From Marinobacter salarius (lineage in GTDB: Bacteria > Pseudomonadota > Gammaproteobacteria > Pseudomonadales > Oleiphilaceae): 64,000 nucleotides of DNA. The stretch lies in NCBI RefSeq assembly GCF_032922745.1, contig NZ_CP136693.1, positions 4,278,001 to 4,342,000 of the forward strand, given 5' to 3'. This document shows positions 34,583-43,929 of this stretch, one piece after another. Made by a program: the position numbers and the translations under genes. The notes beneath the pieces are model-generated. The model saw nothing but the letters and a program-made list of their open reading frames with translations. It had not been told where the DNA came from and ran no database searches. Within the stretch, counting starts at the first letter, position 1. Each line of letters opens with the position of its first letter.

Positions 34583-35320
34583 CTATGCAAGCCGTTGACG
34601 CAAGGCTTCGTAAAGGCAGGCGCCGGTGGCCACCGACACATTGAGACTGTCCACGTGGCCAAGCATGGGGATATTGATCAACAGATCACAGTGTTCCCGC
34701 GTCAGGCGACGCATACCTTTGCCCTCGGCACCCATTACCAGAGCGACCGGGCCGGTAAAGTCCGCCTGATACAGGGTACTGCTCGCTTCGCCGGCGGTGC
34801 CAATGAGCCAGACACCCTCATCCCTGATCGTGCGCATAAACCGCGCAAGATTGGTGACACGTACCAGAGGCACGGTTTCAGCCGCACCACAGGCCACCTT
34901 CCTGACGGTCGGCGACAACGATGCGGATTTATCCTTGGGCACCACCACAGCCTGGACACCCACGGCATCAGCGGTTCGCAGGCAGGCGCCCAGGTTGTGG
35001 GGATCGGTCACACCATCCAGGATCAACAGAAACGGCGGCTTGTCAGACCCTGACAACATGGCCAGGAGATCATCTTCACTCCATTCACGGCTTTCAGAAA
35101 CCGCGGCCACAATGCCCTGATGCACGCCGGCTACGCGCTGATCCAGTTCTTTGCGATGCACAACCTTCCAGCGCACCCCAAGCTCATTGAAGGCATCGGT
35201 GACGGTTTTGACCCGGCGGTCCTCGCGCCCCGTCTGAATCCACACTTGCTGTATACGTTCTGGCTCGCGCTTGAGAACCGCTTCAACCGCATGCCAGCCA
35301 AAAATGTACTCTTCAGACAC
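34583..35320 (-). CDS. rlmB: 23S rRNA (guanosine-2251-2'-O)-methyltransferase
   Basis: 245 residues, GTG start, 3 nt after the rnr stop with AGGA upstream. SpoU-class SPOUT methyltransferase: motif 1 NLGACLRTADAVGV, motif 2 VMGAEGKGMRRL, motif 3 NIPMLGHVDSLNVSVATGACLYE. The N-terminal HAVEAVLK substrate-binding region is that of RlmB. It methylates G2251 in the peptidyl-transferase loop. Confidence 0.96.
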   Translation of the reverse strand: MSEEYIFGWHAVEAVLKREPERIQQVWIQTGREDRRVKTVTDAFNELGVRWKVVHRKELDQRVAGVHQGIVAAVSESREWSEDDLLAMLSGSDKPPFLLILDGVTDPHNLGACLRTADAVGVQAVVVPKDKSASLSPTVRKVACGAAETVPLVRVTNLARFMRTIRDEGVWLIGTAGEASSTLYQADFTGPVALVMGAEGKGMRRLTREHCDLLINIPMLGHVDSLNVSVATGACLYEALRQRLA

Positions 35321-35323
35321 GGC

Positions 35324-37936
35324 CTATTTTCCTGACTTGCGGGGCTTTCGTTTCTTGTCAGCACCGGTGGTTTTAGCCGGCGCCTTCTTGCTCTTGCCCT
35401 TACCCAGTGCAAGCTTGGCCGCTTCCGCCACCAGCTTGTCACGGGCCGACATCTCGCCATCATCATCGAACGTTGGCGTGACCGCGTCGGGTGCCCCTGA
35501 TTTGCCAGAGGGTTTTGAGCCAGTCGCTTTCCTGCGGCGGGGTTTGGCGGCCGCATCACCAGCCTTCTCCCGGCCAGCTCCTGGGGCACGGCCAGCGGTG
35601 GTTTTGCCACCCTTACCTCGCCCCTTACCTTTGCCCTTGCCCTTATCCCGCGGCTCTCGCTTGGTGACTTCCAGCGCATCCCGGTCTGCCTGGCGATGCT
35701 GTGGCTCGCTCACCAGCTCCAGGTCCACCTTGCGGTCTTCCATGCCCACACGCATTACCTTCACGCGGACCTCGTCGCCCAACCGGAAGCTCATAGCGGT
35801 ACGCTCGCCGATCAGGCGGTGTTTGGCAGCATCATGATGGAAGTAGTCACCACTGAGGGTAGACACGTGCACCAGGCCCTCAATGTAAACTCCGGAAAGC
35901 TCCACAAAGAACCCGAAAGGCACAACGGCTGCAATCACGCCATCGTACTCCTCGCCCACGTGATCCTTGAGGTATTCGCATTTGAGCCAGGCCATGACGT
36001 CCCGCGTTGCGTCGTCGGCGCGGCGCTCGGTCATCGAGCAGTGCTCACCCAGTTGATGCATTCTGGGCAGGTCATAAGGGTAATCCGCCAGTTCCGGGTC
36101 ACGCTTGGGCGGCACCGACACGTCTTTGCTGTCGTCTTCGCCGTGAATCACGGACTTGATACCGCGATGCACGATCAGGTCCGGATAACGGCGGATCGGC
36201 GAGGTGAAGTGGGCATAACTGGTAAACCCCAGGCCGAAATGGCCACCCTCATCCGGGCTATAAACGGCCTGGCTCAAAGAGCGCAGCATCACCGTCTGGA
36301 TGACATTGGCGTCGGAACGGTCTGCAATGCTGGACAACAGCGCCTGATAATCAGCGGAGGTTGGCTTGTCTCCACCCCCCAGCTGCAACCCCAGCTCGCC
36401 CAGGAAAAGCCGCACCGCATTGAGGCGCTCCTCGGATGGGCCATCGTGCACCCGGTACAGTGAAGGCACCTTGTGCTTTTTGAGGAATCGCGCCGTCGCC
36501 ACGTTGGCGGCGAGCATACATTCCTCGACGATCTTGTGGGCGTCGTTGCGCTTAACCGGAACGATTTCCTCGATTTTGCGATTGGCGTCGAATATGACCC
36601 GGGTTTCCGTGGTCTCAAAATCGATGGCACCGCGCTCTGTCCGGGCTCTGCGCAGCAATTTGTAGAGGTTGTAGAGATTGTGCAGGTGCGGCAGCACGTG
36701 AGCGTACTGTTCTGACAACCGGTATCCCGGCTCGGAATCCGGCCGTTCAAGCATGTCACTGACCTTGTTATAGGTCAGTCGCGCGTGGCTGTGCATCACC
36801 GCCTGATAGAAGGTGTAGCCACTGACGCTGCCGTTGGCACTGATGGTCATGTCCGCCACCATGCAGAGCCGATCCACACCCGGGTTCAGGGAGCACAGGC
36901 CATTGGACAGCTTTTCCGGCAACATGGGCACCACGTGATCCGGAAAATACACTGAGTTGCCACGGTTAATCGCTTCTTCATCCAGCGGAGAGCCAGGACG
37001 CACATAATGAGATACGTCCGCAATCGCCACCAGCAGACGGTAGCCACCGCGCGGGCGCGGCTCACAATAGATCGCGTCGTCAAAGTCCCGGGCGGTTTCG
37101 TCATCAATGGTCACCAGGCGCAGATTGCGGATATCCACCCGATTCTGCTTGTCCTTTTCGGTCACCTCATCGGCAATGCCGGCAATCTGCTCGCCTAAGG
37201 CCGGCGGCCAACTGTGAGGGATATCGTAGGAACGGATGGCCACATCGATTTCCATACCCGGCGCCATGTGCTCGCCAAGCACTTCCACCACCTTTCCCGT
37301 CGGCTGGGTACGTACGGTAGGCTGACGTATAATGTCGACCACAACGTATTGGCCGTGCCGCGCGTCATTAATTTGCTCTGCGGGAATCAATACTTCGTGG
37401 TTGATACGGGCGTTCTCCGGAACCACAAAGGAGATGCCGCTTTCCTGAAACAGACGACCAACGGTTTGATGGGTGCGATACTCCAGCACTTCTACTATCA
37501 CCCCTTCGCGACGACCACGATCATCCACCCGATCCACCCGGGCGGCAACGCGGTCACCGTGGAAGACTTGGCGCATCTGGCGAGCTGTCAGGAAAAGATC
37601 CGATCCGCCGTCATCCGGGATCAGAAAACCAAATCCATCCTTATGGCCAGTGACACGGCCGGTGACCAGATCCGCCTCTTCAATGGGCAGGTAGGCTCCC
37701 CGACGATTACAGATCAACTGTCCGTCCCGGCACATGGCAATCAGCCGGCGACGCAGGGCTTCGATGCCCTCCTCGGACTGCTGCCCCAACTCGCCACACA
37801 GAGTTTCGTGAGTGGCCGGCGCTCCCCGTTCCTTCAGATGGTCGAGAATGAATTCCCGGCTTTGAATCGGGTTGTCGTATTTGCTGGCCTCACGCTGCGC
37901 ATGTGGGTCTTTGTCCGTCTTCTTTCTGGAAACCAT
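35324..37936 (-). CDS. rnr: Ribonuclease R
   Basis: 870 residues from the ATG at 37936 (AAGGA 6 nt upstream), the usual RNase R start MVSRKKTDKD; the in-frame ATG at 37972 is less likely. Domains: N-terminal helix-turn-helix, two cold-shock domains (GRVTGHKDGFGFL at about 95), the RNB catalytic domain with DDETARDFDDAIYCE and the Asp cluster, then an S1 domain (EEYDGVIAAVVPFGFFVELSG). A long tail from about residue 745 is very rich in Lys, Gly and Arg (a GKGKGKGRGKGGK run) then Lys-Arg-Pro; longer than average for the family. 3'-5' exoribonuclease that degrades structured RNA. Coupled with rlmB, as in many gammaproteobacteria. Confidence 0.97.
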   Translation of the reverse strand: MVSRKKTDKDPHAQREASKYDNPIQSREFILDHLKERGAPATHETLCGELGQQSEEGIEALRRRLIAMCRDGQLICNRRGAYLPIEEADLVTGRVTGHKDGFGFLIPDDGGSDLFLTARQMRQVFHGDRVAARVDRVDDRGRREGVIVEVLEYRTHQTVGRLFQESGISFVVPENARINHEVLIPAEQINDARHGQYVVVDIIRQPTVRTQPTGKVVEVLGEHMAPGMEIDVAIRSYDIPHSWPPALGEQIAGIADEVTEKDKQNRVDIRNLRLVTIDDETARDFDDAIYCEPRPRGGYRLLVAIADVSHYVRPGSPLDEEAINRGNSVYFPDHVVPMLPEKLSNGLCSLNPGVDRLCMVADMTISANGSVSGYTFYQAVMHSHARLTYNKVSDMLERPDSEPGYRLSEQYAHVLPHLHNLYNLYKLLRRARTERGAIDFETTETRVIFDANRKIEEIVPVKRNDAHKIVEECMLAANVATARFLKKHKVPSLYRVHDGPSEERLNAVRLFLGELGLQLGGGDKPTSADYQALLSSIADRSDANVIQTVMLRSLSQAVYSPDEGGHFGLGFTSYAHFTSPIRRYPDLIVHRGIKSVIHGEDDSKDVSVPPKRDPELADYPYDLPRMHQLGEHCSMTERRADDATRDVMAWLKCEYLKDHVGEEYDGVIAAVVPFGFFVELSGVYIEGLVHVSTLSGDYFHHDAAKHRLIGERTAMSFRLGDEVRVKVMRVGMEDRKVDLELVSEPQHRQADRDALEVTKREPRDKGKGKGKGRGKGGKTTAGRAPGAGREKAGDAAAKPRRRKATGSKPSGKSGAPDAVTPTFDDDGEMSARDKLVAEAAKLALGKGKSKKAPAKTTGADKKRKPRKSGK

Positions 37937-38077
37937 TCGTATCCTTAGTCTGACTTCCCTGTTGGAAATCAATCGTTATATTACGTTTGCAAAGGAGTAT
38001 AACGCCGCCAGCACCCACCTGCCTAACCGACCGCCTAAAATAGGCATAAAAACCGGCGCTGGCAGGACAAAAAATAT

Positions 38078-38106
38078 TTGACAGGCTTTTTCCGAATGAT
38101 TAAAGT
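38078..38106 (+). promoter_or_regulatory. Sigma-70 promoter of tRNA-Leu
   Basis: Consensus -35 TTGACA (38078-38083), 17-nt spacer, -10 TAAAGT (38101-38106), then a GC-rich discriminator ACGCGCC typical of stringently controlled stable RNA. The tRNA starts about 95 nt after the expected transcript start, a long 5' leader. Confidence 0.75.
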
Positions 38107-38209
38107 ACGCGCCATCGGTTGACGGCAATGCCCGAAGCTGCGGCAGAAAGCCCGGAAATTCAACGAAGTAAAACGTTTGAATGCCCACCGGAGAGACTGC
38201 AAATCACCT

Positions 38210-38296
38210 GCCGAGGTGGTGAAATTGGTAGACACGCTAGCTTCAGGTGCTAGTGGGGGCAACCCCGTGGAGGTTCAAGTCCTCTCCTCGGCACCA
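38210..38296 (+). tRNA. tRNA-Leu (anticodon CAG)
   Basis: 87 nt with encoded CCA and a long variable arm (class II). Acceptor GCCGAGG (38210-38216) pairs with CCTCGGC (38286-38292), discriminator A. The anticodon loop TTCAGGT, closed by CTAGC/GCTAG, holds CAG; T loop TTCAAGT. Opposite in direction to rnr, with 273 nt between the rnr start and the tRNA. Confidence 0.97.
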
Positions 38297-38317
38297 CTTC
38301 CTCCCTCAGGAAGTGTT
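38295..38317 (+). terminator. Hairpin directly after tRNA-Leu
   Basis: CACTTCCT (38295-38302) and AGGAAGTG (38308-38315) form an 8-bp stem with a 5-nt loop starting at the last two bases of the CCA end. Only TT follows, so it is a weak terminator or a 3'-processing hairpin. Confidence 0.35.
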
Positions 38318-38419
38318 ACGAATTCGACACCTTTATAAGCACATGTCGCAACAAACCTGCGCTCGCAAACGCATGACTCTGCACACGTTCGCGAATAGCC
38401 ACCTCGCGCGCAACAGGCC

Positions 38420-40285
38420 CTACTCCACCAATCCCGACAAGTATTCCGAAAGTCGTTGATAGGTATAGCTCACCCGGGCATAGGCCGCAGAGGGCGCTCT
38501 TTCGAACTCCCGCCCGCAGGCCCGGCTGCCGCCATGGCGATTCAGGTAGGCGATGTTGATCAGGTTGGGCTGGTCCGCCACGAACTCGCTGGAATTGTCG
38601 AACGGGTAGTAGAACGCCCAGTCAAATCCTTCTGTATTGCTGACCCCTGGCGTGGAGCTCATTTCTTCATCCAAGAAGCCAAACCGTAGCGGCCGGAAAC
38701 GGTCATTGCGAGTATCGAACTCCAGCGCCGGCGAGGTGAACTCGTCCGGTAGCGTGATACTGCCGGTGACCGTGAAAGGCTGCTGAGCAGACACCACCTG
38801 CGCCGCATCAACGTCCTCCGGATCAATATCCCCTTCGCAGGATTGGACGCTACTCGTGAGCGCCACAATCTCCTCGTTCAGGCCATCGACGGAACGCGTG
38901 AAACCGAAAAAGGCATCGTTGGCGAACTGATAGTCGGGGCGCAAAATTTCCGTCTTGCTATCGGAAGTTGCTGTCAGGGACTCGACCCGGGCATCCGCCA
39001 TGGTCCACTCGTAACGGATCGCCGGCGGGCCACCCAATGCCGAGGACGACGCCAGTCCAGGATGGCAGGTGGTGGTGGTTTCGAACGTCGCGGTACGGTC
39101 CTGCCAGTTGAATGTCAGCCGCTCATCGGCCCCTTCAACCTCATGGTAGCTGGCACTCTCCTGGGACAATGATATCGAAGGCATCCACTGCACATCGGTA
39201 TCGGCGATTCTGCCACGGGCATTGATCAAGCGGGCCATCTCTCTCATTGACGGCATCATGCACCCGTTTGCCGTCACGGCCGTTAACCGGCCATCTTCCG
39301 AGTAGTCGAACTCCAGTTCAGCGGACACGCTGAGGTTGGACATTGTGGCCGGCAACTCGCTCCCCTCCCCCCTGGCGAGAGCTGTCTGGCGCTCAAGGAT
39401 AACCGGATCGTCCAGCTCAACCGGCACTTCCGGCAATTCCAGTTCATCAATGTTGATGTTCTCGTAATTGCCTTGGGAGGCAGCGGCATCAACCACCTGA
39501 ACCACCTCCAGGGCATTGCGGGCAAAGGATACACCGAGAAGATAAACCGCCTCTTCACTCAGGTAGCGTTCACGTCCGTCACCATTGCGCAGGAGATTGG
39601 CGTACTCCGGCGGGAACTGGCTGGCCATGAAGCGTGCGAAGGCGCGGGCGTATGCGTGAGCACGGTGATCACCGGACCGGATATAGTTACTGACCAGGTT
39701 CACGTTGCCGAGAGCATCAGACAGATCGGTACTGATGACCGAAAGATCCTGCAACCCAATCAGGCGGCGCTGCCGCACCAGGTGGCTCAATGGCGTGACA
39801 TTGCGCACGCCAGGTGGCGCACTAAGCAGGTAGGCGTCTTCCAGCACCACTTCCCCGATGCGGGTCTGCTCCATGGTCTGGCCAGGCAGCACCACGGCAA
39901 ACAGCGGAAAGTCCCTGGGATCGATATCCGGGGATATGGACGGGTCCTGCACCAGTTCCGCAGTATCCAGCGAGAACACGCCACCTTCTCCCGTTAACGC
40001 GGTAGGCTCTCCGTCCCGCAGGGTTATTTCCGTGCCGGCGCTGTTTTCAAAGGTCATCGGGCCCGGCGTGTATTGGCTGTCACCGTCCATGTCCAGCCAC
40101 ACCCTGGCATTGCGCAGGTAGCCGTCAATCACCCGGCCTGTATAGGGCTCGGGCTCGCTGTAATCCTCGGCGTCAAAGTCACGGCCATCGACCGGTGACT
40201 TGTCGGATTCCTCGCCGCAACCGGCAAGGGCCAGCGTGAACAGGGCAACTGTAAAGGAGAGCAGACGTTTCATCGCGGCAACCAT
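38420..40285 (-). CDS. Large lipoprotein of unknown function
   Basis: 621 residues from the ATG at 40285 (AAGG just upstream); ATG at 40273 gives MKRLLSF and is an equally good start for the signal. The signal ends in lipobox LAGC (Cys 23). After a short acidic linker comes VIDGYLRNARVWLDMDGDSQYTPG, a DxDGD loop like those of Ca-binding or dockerin-type sequences, within a beta-sandwich-like region seen in carboxypeptidase-regulatory-type surface proteins. The middle part is helical (DLSVISTDLSDALGN and HRAHAYARAFARFMASQF), the C-terminal third is beta-rich and contains CxxxE and AYLNRHGGSRACGRE with Cys. No family recognised. Likely an outer-membrane or surface lipoprotein. Confidence 0.75.
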   Translation of the reverse strand: MVAAMKRLLSFTVALFTLALAGCGEESDKSPVDGRDFDAEDYSEPEPYTGRVIDGYLRNARVWLDMDGDSQYTPGPMTFENSAGTEITLRDGEPTALTGEGGVFSLDTAELVQDPSISPDIDPRDFPLFAVVLPGQTMEQTRIGEVVLEDAYLLSAPPGVRNVTPLSHLVRQRRLIGLQDLSVISTDLSDALGNVNLVSNYIRSGDHRAHAYARAFARFMASQFPPEYANLLRNGDGRERYLSEEAVYLLGVSFARNALEVVQVVDAAASQGNYENINIDELELPEVPVELDDPVILERQTALARGEGSELPATMSNLSVSAELEFDYSEDGRLTAVTANGCMMPSMREMARLINARGRIADTDVQWMPSISLSQESASYHEVEGADERLTFNWQDRTATFETTTTCHPGLASSSALGGPPAIRYEWTMADARVESLTATSDSKTEILRPDYQFANDAFFGFTRSVDGLNEEIVALTSSVQSCEGDIDPEDVDAAQVVSAQQPFTVTGSITLPDEFTSPALEFDTRNDRFRPLRFGFLDEEMSSTPGVSNTEGFDWAFYYPFDNSSEFVADQPNLINIAYLNRHGGSRACGREFERAPSAAYARVSYTYQRLSEYLSGLVE

Positions 40286-40373
40286 TGTCCTTGTTAGAGG
40301 TTGTGCCGCTACTGTAGGGGATGTTGCCGGGGGGAACCTTGATAGGTTTGGCAATTTGTAAACTTAGGTAACG

Positions 40374-40407
40374 AAAACGCGCCGCGGGAGCTGTCCCGGC
40401 GGCGCGC
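40374..40407 (-). terminator. Terminator after the acyl-CoA dehydrogenase
   Basis: On the minus strand a GC-rich hairpin GCGCGCCGCCGGGA / TCCCGCGGCGCG (one bulge, loop CAGC; 40378-40407) is followed by TTTT (40377-40374). Confidence 0.75.
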
Positions 40408-40426
40408 TAACGGGCACAAGCGCCTA

Positions 40427-41572
40427 CTAGAACGAGCGCGCAACAATCTCTTTCATGATCTCATTGGTGCCGGCGTAGATACGCTGTACCCGCGAGTCCG
40501 CCCAGGCGCGGGCGATGGGATACTCCCACATGTAGCCGTAGCCGCCGTGAAGCTGCACGCACTCGTCCATGACTTTGCACTGCAGGTCGGTGGTATGCTG
40601 TTTCAGCATGGCTGCCGTTGGAATATCCAGCTTCTTTTCCAGGTGCAGTTCCAGACAACGGTCACAGAAGACGCGGGCAGCGGTGATTTCCGCCTTCATC
40701 TCCGCCATTTTGAAGCGGGTATTCTGGAACGCTATCACCGGTTTGCCGAACGCCTTGCGCTCCTTCACGTAATCCAGCGTCCACTCCCACGCGGCTTCCG
40801 CAGCAGCGACGGCGGTCAGGCCCACCTGCAGGCGCTCCGCCGGCAACTCCGCCATCAGTTGGAAGAAGCCCTGGCCTTCCATTGATCCCAAAAGCTTATC
40901 CGCAGGCACCTGAACGTCCTGGAAGAACAGCTCGGAGGTGTCCTGCGCTTTCATCCCCACCTTATTCAGGTTCTGCCCTTTCTCGAACCCTTCCCAGGCG
41001 GTTTCCACCAACAACAGGCTGGTGCCCTTGGCGCCTTCTTTCGGATCGGTTTTGGCCACCACGATCACCAGGTCCGCCAGCTGGCCGTTGGTAATAAAGG
41101 TCTTGGAGCCATTGAGTACGTAATGGTCGCCAGAAGCGTTTTTCACCGCCGTGGTTTTCACCCCCTGCAAGTCGGAACCTGCGCCCGGCTCGGTCATGGC
41201 GATGGCACCGATCATTTCGCCGGTTGCCAGTTTCGGCAGGTAATACTGTTTCTGTTCTTCGGAGCCGTAATTGAGGATATAGGGGGCAACGATGTCGGAA
41301 TGCAATGTCCAGCCGATGCCGGACAGGCCCGCCCTGGACACCTCCTCCATGATGACAGCGCTGTAGCGGAAGTCCGCGCCTACGCCGCCGTATTCTTCCG
41401 GCATGGTCGGGCAGAGGAAACCAAGTTCGCCGGCCTTCTTCCAGAGCTCCCGGCTGACCTGGCCATCTTTCTCCCACTGTTCATGGTAGGGCGCCGCTTC
41501 CTGTTGCAGAAACTTGCGGACGGAATCCCGGAAGCCGTCAAGGTCGGCGTCAAAGACTGTGCGTGGAATCAT
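40427..41572 (-). CDS. Acyl-CoA dehydrogenase
   Basis: 381 residues from the ATG at 41572 (GAGG 7 nt upstream; the open frame back to 41644 is not conserved in character). FAD-dependent dehydrogenase that introduces the alpha-beta double bond of acyl-CoAs. Family segments: the AMTEPGAGSDL FAD-binding loop, FITNGQLADLVIVVAKT, and the C-terminal VQRIYAGTNEIMKEIVAR. The YAG rather than YEG near the end means the catalytic Glu is not at the medium-chain position, as in long-chain and isovaleryl-type enzymes, where it sits on an earlier helix. Substrate length cannot be told. Third in mpl-ubiX-acd, possibly with its own promoter (118-nt gap from ubiX). Confidence 0.9.
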   Translation of the reverse strand: MIPRTVFDADLDGFRDSVRKFLQQEAAPYHEQWEKDGQVSRELWKKAGELGFLCPTMPEEYGGVGADFRYSAVIMEEVSRAGLSGIGWTLHSDIVAPYILNYGSEEQKQYYLPKLATGEMIGAIAMTEPGAGSDLQGVKTTAVKNASGDHYVLNGSKTFITNGQLADLVIVVAKTDPKEGAKGTSLLLVETAWEGFEKGQNLNKVGMKAQDTSELFFQDVQVPADKLLGSMEGQGFFQLMAELPAERLQVGLTAVAAAEAAWEWTLDYVKERKAFGKPVIAFQNTRFKMAEMKAEITAARVFCDRCLELHLEKKLDIPTAAMLKQHTTDLQCKVMDECVQLHGGYGYMWEYPIARAWADSRVQRIYAGTNEIMKEIVARSF

Positions 41573-41690
41573 GGTGTACCTCGGTGAATGACTGTGTTGT
41601 GGTTGTCGTTCACCAAGTCTCGGGGGCGCGGCGTTTTCGCTCAATGATGAAAAGCATCAATCGGGCTGACCAAAACCATCGCCCATCGGT

Positions 41691-42338
41691 TCAGTCGGGC
41701 TGTTTCGCCTTCGCCCTCTCCTCGCCCCAGCGCGGCATCAGATCCTGGGGCAGGCCCAGGTGATCCAGAAGTCGGGCAACGATGAAATCCACCAGGTCAC
41801 TCACGGAATTCGGCCTATGATAGAACCCCGGACTGGCCGGCATGATGACCGCCCCCATGCGGGTCAGGCGCAGCATGTTTTCCAGGTGCACTTCCGAAAA
41901 GGGCGCTTCCCGGGGCACCAGGATCAATTGCCGCCGCTCTTTAAGGGCGACATCTCCGGCGCGCTCGATCAGGTTGTTACTGGCGCCGGTGGCCAGGGCA
42001 GACAGGGTGCCGGTACTGCAGGGACAAATCACCAACGGGGCTTTTTCACCCGAACCAGAAGCCGGCGGGGCGAACCAGTCTTCACGGCCGAACACCAGCA
42101 CCTGCCCCGGACGGGCGCTGGCATAGCTGGCAAGCGCTTCCTGCATGGCGGCGGTGTTGCCCGGTAATTTCAGATCGGTTTCCGTGGCGATCACTACCTG
42201 TGCCGCCTTGCTGACCATCACATGCACCCGGCAGTTCGCCGCCACCAGGCACTGCAACAAACGCAAGCCGTACTGGGCGCCAGAGGCACCGGTAAAGGCC
42301 AGATTGATCACCCGCTGTTTTTCGGACGCTGCCGTCAT
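41691..42338 (-). CDS. ubiX: Flavin prenyltransferase UbiX
   Basis: 215 residues. It makes prenylated FMN, the cofactor of UbiD decarboxylase in ubiquinone synthesis, from FMN and dimethylallyl phosphate. Motifs: the FMN-binding TGASGAQYGLRLLQ near the N-terminus, the CPCSTGTLSALATGASNNLIERA segment, and PASPGFYHRPNSVSDLVDFIVARLLD. AGGAAAC lies upstream. Follows mpl by 42 nt, a pairing found in several Pseudomonas-like genomes. Confidence 0.95.
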   Translation of the reverse strand: MTAASEKQRVINLAFTGASGAQYGLRLLQCLVAANCRVHVMVSKAAQVVIATETDLKLPGNTAAMQEALASYASARPGQVLVFGREDWFAPPASGSGEKAPLVICPCSTGTLSALATGASNNLIERAGDVALKERRQLILVPREAPFSEVHLENMLRLTRMGAVIMPASPGFYHRPNSVSDLVDFIVARLLDHLGLPQDLMPRWGEERAKAKQPD

Positions 42339-42380
42339 AACTGAAGTTTCCTGATTGGATAGCGGAGGCAGGATGCCCCG

Positions 42381-43775
42381 TCAGCCGGATTCGCGTTCCA
42401 GTTCGGCAATCAGCTTCTGGTGAATACCGCCAAAACCGCCGTTACTCATAATGACAATATGGCAGGGACCGGATACCTGATCCAGAACCTGGCCGATCAG
42501 TTCCTCAACGCTGGCCCCGACACGATGGCGATCCGGTGTTGCCGACTCGGGACTACGGCCCTCAACTAATGCTGGCAACCAGTCCATGCCATTGAGATTG
42601 GCCCAGAATACCTGATTCGCCGCTGCAGCACTGGGCAGCAGGCTCTCCTGGTGAAAACCTTGCTGCATGGTGTTGGAGCGTGGCTCGATCAGCGCAAGGA
42701 TGGTCTCATCGCCCACCTTGTGGCGTAGGCCCTCCAGCGTGGTAGCGATGGCCGTCGGATGATGGGCAAAGTCGTCGTAGACACAGACACCACCAACATC
42801 CGCAAGCAGCTCCATCCTGCGTTTGACGCCCGAAAAGCGGCACAGCGCCGCCACGGCATGGTCCGGGGTAACACCCACATGGCGGGCTGCTGCGATGGCC
42901 GCGAGGGCGTTGCGCACGTTGTGCAGGCCGGTTTGAGACCAACTGACTGAAGCCACCGGCTGTTCGTGGTGCACCACCATGAATCGACTGCCATCCTCAG
43001 CCAACAGCTCCGCCCGCCAGTCGGCCATATAGGGCACTTCGCTGCCCACAGAGGTAGCCTGCACGCTGCTCCAGCAGCCAAGTTCCAACGCCCGATCAAG
43101 ATGGGCATCCAGGGCCGGGCGCACAATCAACCCACGGGACGGCACCGTTCTGACCAGATGATGGAACTGACGCTCGATGGCTTCAACGTTGTCAAAAATA
43201 TCCGCGTGATCAAACTCGAGATTGTTGAGGATCAGGGTATGGGGACGATAGTGGACAAACTTGGAGCGCTTATCGAAGAAGGCGCTGTCGTATTCATCGG
43301 CCTCAATAACGAAAAAGTCGCTACTCCCCAACCGTGCCGAAACCGGGAAATCATTGGGGACCCCACCTATCAGATAGCCCGGTTCCAACCCGGCCTGCTC
43401 CAGGATCCACAACAACATGGCGGTTGTGGTGGTTTTGCCGTGGGTCCCGGCAACCGCCAGCACCCAGCGGTGACGCAGAACCTCTCGCGCCAGCCATTCC
43501 GGGCCGGACATGTAATCAATATTCTGGTTAAGAACCGCTTCCACCTCCGGGTTGCCCCGGGACATGGCGTTACCAACCAGAACCAGGTCCGGCTGAGGCT
43601 TGAGGTTGTCAGGATCGTAACCTTCCATTAACCCGATTCCCTGGGCCTCCAACTGGGTACTCATGGGCGGGTAAACCCCCTGATCGGAGCCCGTCACGGT
43701 GTGCCCGAGCTCCCTCGCCAGTACGGCCAGACTGCCCATGAAGGTGCCACAGATTCCCAGGATATGGATGTGCAT
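42381..43775 (-). CDS. mpl: UDP-N-acetylmuramate:L-alanyl-gamma-D-glutamyl-meso-diaminopimelate ligase
   Basis: 464 residues. Mur ligase that recycles the murein tripeptide by attaching it to UDP-MurNAc. The N-terminal HIHILGICGTFMGSLAVLARELGHTVTGSD (UDP-binding) and the ATP loop AGTHGKTTTTAML (about residues 110-122) are present, with the ENLFDHADIFDNVEAI-type central domain. It is distinguished from MurC by the HIHILGICGTFMG start. First gene of an mpl-ubiX unit divergent from the PPi-phosphofructokinase. Confidence 0.95.
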   Translation of the reverse strand: MHIHILGICGTFMGSLAVLARELGHTVTGSDQGVYPPMSTQLEAQGIGLMEGYDPDNLKPQPDLVLVGNAMSRGNPEVEAVLNQNIDYMSGPEWLAREVLRHRWVLAVAGTHGKTTTTAMLLWILEQAGLEPGYLIGGVPNDFPVSARLGSSDFFVIEADEYDSAFFDKRSKFVHYRPHTLILNNLEFDHADIFDNVEAIERQFHHLVRTVPSRGLIVRPALDAHLDRALELGCWSSVQATSVGSEVPYMADWRAELLAEDGSRFMVVHHEQPVASVSWSQTGLHNVRNALAAIAAARHVGVTPDHAVAALCRFSGVKRRMELLADVGGVCVYDDFAHHPTAIATTLEGLRHKVGDETILALIEPRSNTMQQGFHQESLLPSAAAANQVFWANLNGMDWLPALVEGRSPESATPDRHRVGASVEELIGQVLDQVSGPCHIVIMSNGGFGGIHQKLIAELERESG

Positions 43776-43929
43776 TCGGTTATCGACCTCTTAAATGAAA
43801 CCTGCAAAGCGTCCCGTATAGAATGCGGGTCGTCAAGCGTTCCTTATGACGTTTGATGTCATGAAAAAAAAAAGCGATTGGCGTATCATCTGCCGCACTT
43901 GATGAAACTGCAGGAGGCACCAGCCGGAA

